NCBI RefSeq assembly: GCF_014650495.1
Contig: NZ_BMVB01000008.1
Coordinates: forward strand, 186,001-250,000
Direction: 5' to 3'
Source: Streptomyces cinnamoneus
GTDB taxonomy: Bacteria > Actinomycetota > Actinomycetes > Streptomycetales > Streptomycetaceae
Length of the DNA: 64,000 nucleotides
Notes under the pieces: generated by a model
The model's database searches: none
Seen by the model: the letters and a program-made list of their open reading frames with translations, nothing else
Told to the model about the DNA's origin: nothing
Shown here: piece by piece, positions 1-7,087 of the stretch
Numbering within the stretch: position 1 is the first letter of the stretch
Layout: each line of letters starts with the position of its first letter
Made by a program: the position numbers and the translations under genes

Positions 1-135
1 AGCCGCATGCTGATGCTCAGCACGAACACGGTGAAGGACCACGTCAAGGCGTCCTACGCCAAGCTGGGCGTCAACAACCGCGTCCAGGCGGCGGTGATGG
101 CCAGCGCAGCGGGGCTGGCGGCGGCGATGGCGTGA
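1..135 (+). CDS. LuxR-family response regulator, C-terminal fragment
   Basis: Only the last 44 codons lie in the window; the 5' part is beyond the left edge. The translation contains LSTNTVKDHVKASYAKLGV followed by NNRVQAAVMA, the recognition-helix half of a LuxR/GerE helix-turn-helix. In this family that helix binds DNA, normally after phosphorylation of an N-terminal receiver domain. Whether a receiver is present cannot be seen. It ends in TGA and is followed by a 92 bp gap before the next gene. Confidence 0.8.
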   Translation, partial: SRMLMLSTNTVKDHVKASYAKLGVNNRVQAAVMASAAGLAAAMA

Positions 136-227
136 TCCCGCCGTTCGCAGCGTGACCCCATACCGACCGATCGTTTCCGCTCGGCCCCCGCTCGTTCCCG
201 GCAACGCGGTCTGGCCGGGCGGGTGAT

Positions 228-803
228 GTGTCGGTCACGATGGACGGCATGGGGAGCCCCAGGCAGCGAGCGCAGAGGTTCGTCGAGGCCGAGGACGATC
301 CGCGGGAGGGCGGGGCGCCCCCGGAGGGGGAGCGGGCCACGCTCGTCGGGTTCCTGCGGTGTCAGCGCCTGACGCTGGAGTTGAAGTGTGCCGGCCTCGG
401 CACCGACGAGCTCGCACGGCGGTCCGTCGAGCCGTCGACGATGTCGCTGCTGGGGCTGGTGCGGCACATGGCCGAGGTGGAGCGGATCTGGTTCCGGCGG
501 CGGCTGTCCCGGCAGGACGTGCCGCCGCTGTTCCGTTCCGACAACGACCCCGACGGCGACTTCGACGGCGCGGTGCCCGACCCCCAGGTCGTCGCCGAGG
601 CGTGGCAGGCGTGGCGGGACGAAGTCGCCTTCAGCGACCGGTTCGTCGCCGCGGCGCCCACCCTCGACGTCACCTGTCAGGACCCCTGGCACGGGCAGGT
701 CTCCCTGCGCGAGGTGCTGGTGCACATGGTCGAGGAGTACGCCCGTCACAACGGCCACGCCGACCTGCTGCGCGAACGGATCGACGGACGCGTGGGGATG
801 TAG
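228..803 (+). CDS. DinB / DUF664 family protein
   Basis: 191 residues from a GTG start, with in-frame ATGs at 240 and 249 as alternatives. The body matches the DinB four-helix bundle of the actinobacterial DUF664 group: an early LVGFLRCQRLTLELKCAGL segment, a central LLGLVRHMAEVERIWFRRRL with the metal-ligand type His, and a C-terminal LREVLVHMVEEYARHNGHADLLRERIDG. The two His-rich helices form a metal site in the family. Members are often thiol-dependent (mycothiol in actinobacteria) transferases or detoxification proteins. The substrate cannot be told. It precedes an acetyltransferase by 79 bp and could be co-transcribed with it. Confidence 0.85.
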   Translation: MSVTMDGMGSPRQRAQRFVEAEDDPREGGAPPEGERATLVGFLRCQRLTLELKCAGLGTDELARRSVEPSTMSLLGLVRHMAEVERIWFRRRLSRQDVPPLFRSDNDPDGDFDGAVPDPQVVAEAWQAWRDEVAFSDRFVAAAPTLDVTCQDPWHGQVSLREVLVHMVEEYARHNGHADLLRERIDGRVGM

Positions 804-882
804 GTGCGCGGCGGCGCGCACCCCGGCCCGGACGTGGGAACGGGGTGGCGTCCGCCGCGTGCCGTGTGCCTTACTGCGGACC

Positions 883-1359
883 ATGACTGCTGTGCAGAAG
901 CCGGTCCTGGCCGTCGGTGACGGCGACGCCGACCTCACCGCGCGCCTGGAGAACGAACTCGACGCCTTCAACGAAGCCGCCACCGGCCACGCCGCACACG
1001 GCGAGCTGTCCGTGCGGGCCACCGACGAGGACGGTGAGCTGATCGGCGGCCTCACCGCCTGGACCTGGGGCGGCCTGTGCGGCATCGAGCTGCTCTGGGT
1101 GCGCGAGTCCAGCCGCACCGACGGCTGGGGCGCCAAGCTGCTGCGGGCGGCCGAAGCGGAGGCCGCGCGCCGCGGCTGCGACCGGGTGATGGTCTCCTCG
1201 TACACCTTCCAGGCCCCGGGCTTCTACCGGCGCCACGGCTACGCCGAGGTCGGCCGCGTCCCGGGCGTACCGGGCGGTCATGCGGACGTGTACCTGTTCA
1301 AGTCGCTTGACCGTACGCCCGTAGCGGCGCCCTGCCCGGACGGCCCCGACGCGGCCTAG
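883..1359 (+). CDS. GNAT family N-acetyltransferase
   Basis: 158 residues from ATG at 883. The acetyl-CoA binding region is visible as LWVRESSRTDGWGAKLLRAA, with the family's R/Q-x-x-G-x-G/A pattern at about residues 70-85. The C-terminal beta segment is VMVSSYTFQAPGFYRRHGYAEVGR, where FYRRHGY is typical of GNAT enzymes. It would transfer an acetyl group from acetyl-CoA to an amine; the acceptor is unknown. The stop lies 9 bp before the next gene, so the two are probably co-transcribed. Confidence 0.88.
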   Translation: MTAVQKPVLAVGDGDADLTARLENELDAFNEAATGHAAHGELSVRATDEDGELIGGLTAWTWGGLCGIELLWVRESSRTDGWGAKLLRAAEAEAARRGCDRVMVSSYTFQAPGFYRRHGYAEVGRVPGVPGGHADVYLFKSLDRTPVAAPCPDGPDAA

Positions 1360-1368
1360 GGTGGCGCG

Positions 1369-1950
1369 GTGACCTCCCTCCCGCCGTCGCGGCGACGCTT
1401 CCTGACCGTCACGGCGGCCGCGGCCGGGGCCGCCGCTCCGCTGCCGTTCGCGCCCGCCGCGCCCGCCGCGAGCGCCGGCACCGGCTGGTCCGAGGACTGG
1501 CCGCCGCAGCTGCGGGCGGCGGTCCGGCGGGCGATGCCCGTCGCCGTCGAGTACGCCCGGTCGTCGGTGAAGTGGCCCTTCGGCGCCGTGCTCGTCGACG
1601 CGGCCACCGGTGCCGTGGGGCCCGGGGCCGGCAACACCACCGAGAGCGGTGACCCCACGGGTCACGCGGAGACGAACCTCGTGCGCCTGGCCGCAGCGGA
1701 CGGCATCGCCCTGGCCGGGCACGTGGTGGTCACCACCGCCGAGCCCTGCGCGATGTGTGCCGGCGCCCTGCTGTGGGGCGGAGCCCGCGGCATCGCGTAC
1801 GGCACGTCGGTCGCCAAGCTCATCGCCTGGGGGATGCCGCAGATCGACGTATCCGTCGACGAACTCGTGCGCAGGACGCGCGGGCTGCCGCACCCGGCGC
1901 TGGCCCGCGACGTGCGGGCCGGGCTCACCGATCCCCTCTACCGGACATAG
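1369..1950 (+). CDS. Tat-exported nucleoside/cytidine deaminase family protein
   Basis: 193 residues from GTG. The N-terminus SRRRFLTVTAAAAGAAA is a twin-arginine signal. The mature part carries both zinc motifs of the CDA/guanine-deaminase fold: GHAETNLV (His ligand and catalytic Glu, about residue 99) and EPCAMCAGALLWGG (two Cys ligands, about 125-130). The family hydrolyses the exocyclic amine of a base or nucleoside. Export through the Tat system is unusual for this enzyme class, which is normally cytoplasmic. An extracellular salvage or nutrient role is inference. Zinc ligands look intact. Confidence 0.85.
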   Translation: MTSLPPSRRRFLTVTAAAAGAAAPLPFAPAAPAASAGTGWSEDWPPQLRAAVRRAMPVAVEYARSSVKWPFGAVLVDAATGAVGPGAGNTTESGDPTGHAETNLVRLAAADGIALAGHVVVTTAEPCAMCAGALLWGGARGIAYGTSVAKLIAWGMPQIDVSVDELVRRTRGLPHPALARDVRAGLTDPLYRT

Positions 1951-1990
1951 GGGAGAATGTTCTCCGCTTTCCCTATGTACCAGGAGATTC

Positions 1991-2425
1991 ATGTACAAGC
2001 GCATGCCCTTGCTCGCCCTCTGCCTGACGGCCGCCGCTCTCGGCACCTCGGCGTGCGACGCATCCGGCGACAGCCGCTCCAGCGCCCCGACGGCATCGGC
2101 CACGGCATCGGCCACGGCATCGGCCACCGCGTCGGCACCCGCCTCGGCGCCCGCCGCCGCTCCCTCCGCGGACCCGTCGGGCAGCCCGGCCGAGGCGCGC
2201 CGACTGACGGGGCTGATGCGCGAGGTCTACCTCCGGACCCTGCGGAAGAACTACCCGGACCTGGACCGCATCAGCGACGACCTCCTCGTCGAGCACGGCA
2301 ACGCGTTCTGCGCCGCCCACGGTCAGGCCCTCGGCGACCAGGCCAAGAAGACGATGCGGGAACTCGACCTCACGCCCAAGCAGGCGACGCCCATCGTCGC
2401 GACCGCGCACGCCTATTGCCGGTAG
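1991..2425 (+). CDS. Lipoprotein with Ser/Ala/Thr-rich linker, DUF732-like
   Basis: 144 residues from ATG at 1991. The signal peptide ends in a lipobox, LGTSAC, so Cys at about 19 should be lipidated and anchor the protein outside the membrane. A linker of ATAS repeats follows. The folded C-terminal part (about 70-144) has two Cys, in NAFCAAH and the terminal AHAYCR, a layout like the small DUF732 domain of actinobacteria. Function is not known. The preceding deaminase stops 40 bp upstream. Confidence 0.75.
   Translation: MYKRMPLLALCLTAAALGTSACDASGDSRSSAPTASATASATASATASAPASAPAAAPSADPSGSPAEARRLTGLMREVYLRTLRKNYPDLDRISDDLLVEHGNAFCAAHGQALGDQAKKTMRELDLTPKQATPIVATAHAYCR
2090..2137 (+). repeat. 12-bp tandem repeat in the lipoprotein linker
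   Basis: Three perfect copies of ACGGCATCGGCC (2090, 2102 and 2114) and a fourth degenerate copy encode the ATAS linker. The repeat is in frame, so slippage would change linker length without a frameshift. Confidence 0.85.
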
Positions 2426-2446
2426 CGGCGGAGGAGGGGCCGAAGG

Positions 2447-3307
2447 TCACGGCAGTGGCGTCTGGCGGATGAAGGACATGCCGTACCGGCCGCCCTGCCA
2501 GATGTCCGCACCGCTCACGTACATGGCGTTCCAGGAGTGCCAGTACAGGGACTCGATGTACTTGGGCTCCGGGCCCGGGCGGATGGGGCTCATCGTGACG
2601 CCGGCGAGCGGGTTGCGCTGACGGTCCGCGCTCCAGCTGCCGAAGTCGACGTCCAGGAAGGTGGCGGCGTAAGCCGTGCCGCGGTCCAGGTCGGTCAAGG
2701 TGAACTGGGTCTGCGGTTTGCCGCTGACGCCGTACTTGAGGACCTCCAGTGTCGCTCGTCGGCCGTCGATGGTGCCCGCGTAGGTGGCGTGGTCGTGGGG
2801 AGGTGAGTACCAGTCGCCGTAGCCGCGGAACGGGCGGCCCGCGGCGAAGGGCGGTGCGACGGAGGAACGGTAGAAGGACATCGGGAAGCCGGTGCCGTTC
2901 CAGCTGCTCGTACCCGAGAGGTAGTCGGTGTTCCAGGTGTGCAGGAGGAGGACGGGCCAGCTGAGGGTGCTGGGCCCGGTCAGGGTGATGCCGCGGATCT
3001 CGTGCGCGTCCCGGGGTACGTACTGGACGTATCCGGAGTAGGTCTCGTTCCGTTCCAGCTCGGTGAACGTGAGGAAGAGCGTGTAGTAGCTGCTGGGCGG
3101 CTGCTGCTGGGCCACGATCTCCAGCCTGGCCTGTCGGCCGTCGTACGCCCCCTGCCACGTGCCGTGGAAGGCCCGTACGTCCTGGAGCGTGCCCGCGGCA
3201 GCGGCGGGCGTGGTCGTCCCGCCCACCGCCAGCGCCGCCCCGGCGGCGAGCGCGGTGCCGGCGGCTCTCCTGAGCGCGGTGCGACGGGACATGGGCTGCT
3301 GTGCCAT
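2447..3307 (-). CDS. Tat-exported protein of unknown function
   Basis: 286 residues from the ATG at 3307; a second in-frame ATG at 3292 sits just before the twin-arginine motif SRRTALRRAAGTALAAG. After cleavage near AAAAGTLQ, the mature protein of about 250 residues is rich in Trp, Tyr and Gly. It has two similar segments, HGTWQGAYDGRQARLEI and YAGTIDGRRATLEV, which suggests an internal beta repeat, and two HSWN/HTWN motifs. I do not recognise a catalytic family. The gene is convergent with the upstream lipoprotein. Confidence 0.75.
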   Translation of the reverse strand: MAQQPMSRRTALRRAAGTALAAGAALAVGGTTTPAAAAGTLQDVRAFHGTWQGAYDGRQARLEIVAQQQPPSSYYTLFLTFTELERNETYSGYVQYVPRDAHEIRGITLTGPSTLSWPVLLLHTWNTDYLSGTSSWNGTGFPMSFYRSSVAPPFAAGRPFRGYGDWYSPPHDHATYAGTIDGRRATLEVLKYGVSGKPQTQFTLTDLDRGTAYAATFLDVDFGSWSADRQRNPLAGVTMSPIRPGPEPKYIESLYWHSWNAMYVSGADIWQGGRYGMSFIRQTPLP

Positions 3308-3453
3308 GGGCCACCCCCGGGTGTCGGAAGGCCCCCATCCTCGGGGAGCCGGGCAGCGGTCGCCAAGCCAGAACCCGCCAACTTCGGGGCATGCGCGGGG
3401 CGGTCGCGAAGAGGGCGGAGCCCGGTAAGGGGCCGGTGACGGTCCCGCCCCGC

Positions 3454-3948
3454 TCAGGCGTTGAGGGCGGCGTTCCACACGGGGCTGTCGACGTAGTGGT
3501 TGTCGAAGCGCTCGGAGGAGTCCTTGATCTCCTGGAAGCTCGCCTCGCCGCGCATGACCCGGTTCAGCAGGCGCATGTAGTCGAAGCGGGCCATGCCGGG
3601 CGTGAAGGTGAAGAGGACGTCGGCCTCGCAGCCCGGGGCGGCGGCGAAGGCGTGCGGGGTGTGCGGCGGGACGAGGAGGAAGTCCCCGGCGCTCAGCACC
3701 TTGATCTCCTGGTCCACCAGCACCTGCAGCGAGCCGTCGATGACGTAGAACATCTCGGCGGCGCGGGTGTGGAAGTGGGCCGGTGCGCCGACGGCGCCCT
3801 TGGCGAAGGTGGAGCGGTAGCTCGTCAGCAGACCGCCCGTGGTGTCGGAGTCGGCGAGCAGGGTCATGACACTGCTGGGGTCGCTGGCGGTCTCGGCCTC
3901 CGCGGCGCGGGTGAGGACGGGGGCGAAGTCGCTGTTCTTGCTGGTCAT
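3454..3948 (-). CDS. Cupin domain protein
   Basis: 164 residues from ATG at 3948, chosen because AGGAGA lies about 8 nt upstream; a longer reading frame to 3996 lacks such a site. The cupin motifs are clear: APAHFHTRAAEMFYVIDGSLQVLVDQ (HxH and Glu metal ligands, about 57-82) and LVPPHTPHAF (second His). The family includes dioxygenases, isomerases and small-molecule binding proteins. The metal-binding His/Glu set looks complete, but a substrate cannot be assigned. A perfect palindrome lies 38 bp upstream and may be the operator. Confidence 0.85.
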   Translation of the reverse strand: MTSKNSDFAPVLTRAAEAETASDPSSVMTLLADSDTTGGLLTSYRSTFAKGAVGAPAHFHTRAAEMFYVIDGSLQVLVDQEIKVLSAGDFLLVPPHTPHAFAAAPGCEADVLFTFTPGMARFDYMRLLNRVMRGEASFQEIKDSSERFDNHYVDSPVWNAALNA

Positions 3949-3985
3949 GAGGGTTCTCCTGGTTTCTGACGGGGCGTCCGCCCTC

Positions 3986-3999
3986 GTTGTGATCACAAC
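3986..3999. promoter_or_regulatory. Perfect 14-bp palindrome upstream of the cupin gene
   Basis: GTTGTGATCACAAC is fully self-complementary and lies 38-51 bp upstream of the cupin ATG, where a repressor would block transcription. The core TGTGATCACA resembles operators of several dimeric regulators. No regulator gene adjoins it, so the cognate protein is unknown. Confidence 0.5.
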
Positions 4000-4224
4000 T
4001 CTAGGCGGCCGGGAGACCCCGTGAAGGGTGCAATTCCCACCGGAAATCGAAGGTCAATTCCCGGGCGTTGCGGCCCGTTACGGCCCCTCGTGCGGGCCCG
4101 GGCCGGTGTCCCGTCCGGCGCCACGGCGCACGGGCCGGCGCACACGCGCACGCGGGGCGTGGGCACCGGTCCGCCGGGGGTAGAGCGCTCGCGGATCGTG
4201 CCCCTGCAGACGAGGAGTCCGGGA

Positions 4225-4434
4225 ATGAAGCGTGTCCGCCGTATCGCAACGATTGCCGCCACCACCCTCCTGCTGGCGGTGGGGAGCGCCGTACTGGCGA
4301 CCCCGGCCCAGGCGGACGCCGACGTGAACCTCTTGGGCGATCTCGTCACGGGACACGCCAACTCCCTTGTCGCGGTGGGAGCCCTGGGCGCCCAGCTCGT
4401 GAGCCTGCCCGTCTCGCTGGCGCCGGTCCTCTGA
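4225..4434 (+). CDS. Small secreted peptide, unknown family
   Basis: 69 residues from ATG at 4225 with GAGGAG 7-8 nt upstream. A Sec signal (KRVRRIATIAATTLLLAVGSAVLATPAQA) gives cleavage after AQA and a mature peptide of about 38 residues: acidic at its start (DADVNLL), then hydrophobic and rich in Val, Leu, Ala and Gly, with no Cys. It recalls small surface-active secreted peptides of streptomycetes, but it lacks the chaplin Cys and Gly-Asn pattern, so I do not call it one. A strong hairpin follows the stop. Confidence 0.65.
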   Translation: MKRVRRIATIAATTLLLAVGSAVLATPAQADADVNLLGDLVTGHANSLVAVGALGAQLVSLPVSLAPVL

Positions 4435-4452
4435 GCCGTACCCGACGACGCC

Positions 4453-4484
4453 GAGGGGCAGGTGCGCACACGCACCTGCCCCTC
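4453..4484. terminator. Bidirectional hairpin terminator
   Basis: Perfect 14-bp stem (4453-4466 pairing with 4471-4484) around the loop CACA. It sits between the secreted peptide gene and the convergent oxidoreductase gene, so it can serve both strands. Confidence 0.8.
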
Positions 4485-4504
4485 TTCGCACCTAGGGGGT
4501 CCGG

Positions 4505-5446
4505 CTAGGGGAGGGTCAGGACGACCTTCCCGGCGACCCGGTTCGTGTCGCCCAGCGCGTGGCCCTCGGCGGCCTGCGCCAGCGGGAACGTCGCCTCGAC
4601 GACGGCCTTGAGCTTCCCCGCGGCCATCAGGTCCGCGATGGCGCGCATGCCTGCCTGGTCGGCCTCGACGAGGACGGGGGTCACCTGGATGTCACGCTCG
4701 GCGGCCCGCGCGGGGAGGTCCGCGGGCATCGACGTGATGGCGATGGTGAGCAGCTGCCCGCCGGGCTTCAGGACGTCGAGGGAACGGGCGGCCGTGTCGC
4801 CGCCGATCGCGTCCAGGACCAGGTCGACCGGCTCGATCTCCGTGAAGTCCTGGTTCCGGTAGTCGACCGCCTCGTCGACGCCCAGCTCCCGCAGCAGCGC
4901 GTGCTTGGGGGCGCTGGCCGTACCGATCACGTACGCGCCCTGCTCCTTGGCGATCTGCACGGCGAGGTGGCCCACGCCGCCCGCGGCCGCGTGGATCAGC
5001 ACCCGCTGGCCGGGCCGGACGTTCGCCGTGTCCACGAGGGCCTGCCACGCCGTCAGCGCGGCCAGCGGGACCGCACCCGCCTGCACGTGGTCGATTCCCT
5101 CCGGCTTGCGGACCAGGGCCCGTGCCGGGGCGACCACGTACTCGGCGAACGAGCCGACCCCGTAGGGGTAGGGCAGCATGCCGAAGACCTCGTCGCCGGG
5201 CTTGTGGATCGTCACGCCGATGCCGACGGCCTCGACGACGCCGGACACGTCCCAGCCGAGCACCAGGGGAAGCCGGTCGAGGAAGCCTGCGAACTGGCGG
5301 TGCTTCCAGTCGGTCGGGTTCATGCCCGCCGCGCGGACGCGGACGAGCACCTGGGAGGGCCCGGGCTGCGGGCGGTCGGTCTCGACCTCCTGCAGGACCT
5401 CGGGACCGCCGTACGTGTTCTGGCTGATTGCCTTCATCTTGTGCAT
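4505..5446 (-). CDS. NADP-dependent quinone oxidoreductase-like MDR protein
   Basis: 313 residues, the usual length of zinc-independent medium-chain oxidoreductases. The N-terminal GroES-like part starts MKAISQNTYGGPEVLQ (ATG at 5446 or 5437) and has VRVRAAGMNPTDWKHR. The Rossmann part has VLIHAAAGGVGHLAVQIAK (about 147-165), the NADPH-binding GGVG loop, then VIGTASA. No structural-zinc Cys cluster is present. The family reduces quinones or activated alkenes. It is divergent from a DJ-1/AraC regulator gene 71 bp away, which may control it. Confidence 0.88.
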   Translation of the reverse strand: MHKMKAISQNTYGGPEVLQEVETDRPQPGPSQVLVRVRAAGMNPTDWKHRQFAGFLDRLPLVLGWDVSGVVEAVGIGVTIHKPGDEVFGMLPYPYGVGSFAEYVVAPARALVRKPEGIDHVQAGAVPLAALTAWQALVDTANVRPGQRVLIHAAAGGVGHLAVQIAKEQGAYVIGTASAPKHALLRELGVDEAVDYRNQDFTEIEPVDLVLDAIGGDTAARSLDVLKPGGQLLTIAITSMPADLPARAAERDIQVTPVLVEADQAGMRAIADLMAAGKLKAVVEATFPLAQAAEGHALGDTNRVAGKVVLTLP

Positions 5447-5482
5447 GTGCTCATGGTCCGTCTACCCCGACCTGGGAAAACA

Positions 5483-5498
5483 GTGGCCCGGGGGCCAC
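5483..5498. promoter_or_regulatory. Inverted repeat between the oxidoreductase and regulator genes
   Basis: GTGGCCC-GG-GGGCCAC, 7-bp arms, lies in the 71 bp divergent spacer, 20 bp upstream of the regulator ATG. It is a reasonable operator for autoregulation or control of the oxidoreductase. Its high GC content makes a chance match possible. Confidence 0.4.
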
Positions 5499-5517
5499 GA
5501 TGTGCAAGCATTGGGCC

Positions 5518-6474
5518 ATGCATCGTGTAGTGGTCCTGGCGCTGGACGGCGTCATCCCGTTCGAGCTGAGCCTCTCCTCGCGGCTGTTCGGGGTCGCCAC
5601 CGACCCCGACCTGCAGCCGCTCTACGAAGTGGTCACGTGCTCCCTGGACGGCAGGCCGGTCCGGACGGACGCCGACTACTCGATCGCCGTGGAGCACGAC
5701 GCGTCGGTGCTGGCCACGGCGGACACCGTCGTCATCCCCGCCTCCGAGAACTTCGGGGACATCGTCGACCGCGACGCCCTGCCGCGCCGCACGGCCGAGG
5801 CGCTCGCCCTCATCCGGCCCGACGCCCGCATCGTCGGCATCTGCATCGCCACGTTCCTGATGGCGGCCGCCGGACTCCTGGACGGCAAGGGCGCGGCCAC
5901 CCACTGGTACCAGGCCGACCGCTTCCAGCGGCTCTACCCCGAGGTCGAGCTCGCGCCCGACGTCCTGTTCGTGGACGCCGGCCGCATCCTCACCTCGGCG
6001 GGCGCCGCGGCCGGCATCGACCTGATCCTGCACCTGATCCGCCGCGACCACGGCAGCGGCATCGCCAACCAGGTGGCTCGGCGCTGCGTCATCCCCCCGC
6101 AGCGGGAGGGCGGCCAGGCCCAGTACGTGGAGCGGCCCGTGCCGCACAGCTTCGACGCCGGAACGTCCGCGACCCGCGCCTGGGCCCTGGACCGTCTGAA
6201 CGAACCGCTCCAGCTGGCCGACCTCGCCCGGCACGCGGGCATGAGCCGCCGCACGTTCACCCGGCACTTCCGGGCCGAGGTCGGGCTCAGCCCGGGCCAG
6301 TGGCTGACCCAGCAGCGCGTCGACCTGGCCCGCCACCTGCTGGAGAGCAGCGACCTGCCCGTGTCCCGCATCGCCGAACGCGTCGGCTTCGGCACGGACG
6401 CCACGCTGCGGCAGCGGCTGCACGCCGCGATCGGGGTGTCCCCGGCCACCTACCGCCGCACGTTCCGGGCCTGA
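5518..6474 (+). CDS. DJ-1/PfpI-AraC transcriptional regulator (GlxA/FtrA type)
   Basis: 318 residues from ATG at 5518. The N-terminal DJ-1/PfpI domain begins HRVVVLALDGVIPFELSLSSRLFG and has the elbow GICIATFLMAAAGLLDG (about 108-124) with the usual Cys. The C-terminal AraC module (about 225-318) has two helix-turn-helices: LQLADLARHAGMSRRTFTRHFRAE and PVSRIAERVGFGTDATLRQRL. This architecture is that of GlxA-family activators or repressors, unrelated to the copper oxidase also named GlxA. It faces the quinone oxidoreductase gene and probably regulates it. Confidence 0.9.
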   Translation: MHRVVVLALDGVIPFELSLSSRLFGVATDPDLQPLYEVVTCSLDGRPVRTDADYSIAVEHDASVLATADTVVIPASENFGDIVDRDALPRRTAEALALIRPDARIVGICIATFLMAAAGLLDGKGAATHWYQADRFQRLYPEVELAPDVLFVDAGRILTSAGAAAGIDLILHLIRRDHGSGIANQVARRCVIPPQREGGQAQYVERPVPHSFDAGTSATRAWALDRLNEPLQLADLARHAGMSRRTFTRHFRAEVGLSPGQWLTQQRVDLARHLLESSDLPVSRIAERVGFGTDATLRQRLHAAIGVSPATYRRTFRA

Positions 6475-6499
6475 CGGCGCCGCCCCCGGCCCACGGGGC

Positions 6500-6988
6500 T
6501 CAGTCCGGCTTCGGCCGCGACCGCAGGCGCTCCATCTGTGCGTGGCTGAGGTCGTGCGCCCGCCGCATGTGGCGGGTGATCACCTCAAGTTCGTCGTCGG
6601 TGTGCTCGCCGAGCAGTTCCTCCCACGCCTGGCCGAGGTCGTCCCACACCGCGGTGACCCGGGCGATGCGCGCCGGCACCGGGCTGACCAGCACCCGGCG
6701 GCGGTCCTCCTGGTCGGGTGCGCGCATGACGTAGCCCCCGCGCTCCAGCCGGTCCACCAGCCGGGTGGCCGAGCCCGTGGTCAGGCCCGTCATGTCGGCG
6801 ATCTGCCGCACGGTGAACGGGCCGGGCTCCGCCGTCAGCAGGCTCAGGCACTGCACATCGGTCGGGTGGAGCCCCAGGTGATCGGCGACGGCCTGGTTGA
6901 ACAGCACGTACGCCGCCAGATGGCGGCGGGACTCCCTCGACAACTCCTCGTACAGCCGGGCCCGGCGCGGGTCTGTCACCTGGATCAC
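6500..6988 (-). CDS. MarR-family transcriptional regulator
   Basis: 162 residues from the GTG at 6988. The longer frame to 7057 would run through the operators and is unlikely. The winged helix is visible: LHPTDVQCLSLLTAEPG, FTVRQIADMTGLTTGSATRLVDRLERGGYVMRAPDQEDRRRV (about 45-97), with the DxxDRR wing typical of MarR. Such proteins are dimeric repressors released by small phenolic or oxidant ligands. It is divergent from an NmrA-like reductase gene across 99 bp carrying two similar palindromes, so it probably represses both. Confidence 0.9.
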   Translation of the reverse strand: MIQVTDPRRARLYEELSRESRRHLAAYVLFNQAVADHLGLHPTDVQCLSLLTAEPGPFTVRQIADMTGLTTGSATRLVDRLERGGYVMRAPDQEDRRRVLVSPVPARIARVTAVWDDLGQAWEELLGEHTDDELEVITRHMRRAHDLSHAQMERLRSRPKPD

Positions 6989-6999
6989 ACTCCCCAATC

Positions 7000-7014
7000 G
7001 CTGCGCGGCGCAGC
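7000..7014. promoter_or_regulatory. MarR operator candidate 1
   Basis: GCTGCGCGGCGCAGC is a perfect palindrome (7-1-7) 12 bp upstream of the MarR GTG start. A second, similar site lies 30 bp away. Confidence 0.65.
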
Positions 7015-7030
7015 AATCCCGTCTAATCTT

Positions 7031-7043
7031 CTGCGTGGCGCAG
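7031..7043. promoter_or_regulatory. MarR operator candidate 2
   Basis: CTGCGTGGCGCAG repeats the core of the first site with one mismatch. The two centres are 30 bp apart, about three helical turns, so dimers would bind the same DNA face. It lies between the MarR and NmrA-like starts. Confidence 0.65.
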
Positions 7044-7087
7044 CTAATGCGTCGCACAGTGATTCTAACGTCCAGGGGGACACTTCC

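Noticed and set aside
4225..4434. Small secreted peptide as a chaplin or rodlin
   Set aside because: It lacks the conserved Cys and Gly-Asn motifs of chaplins and the repeats of rodlins.
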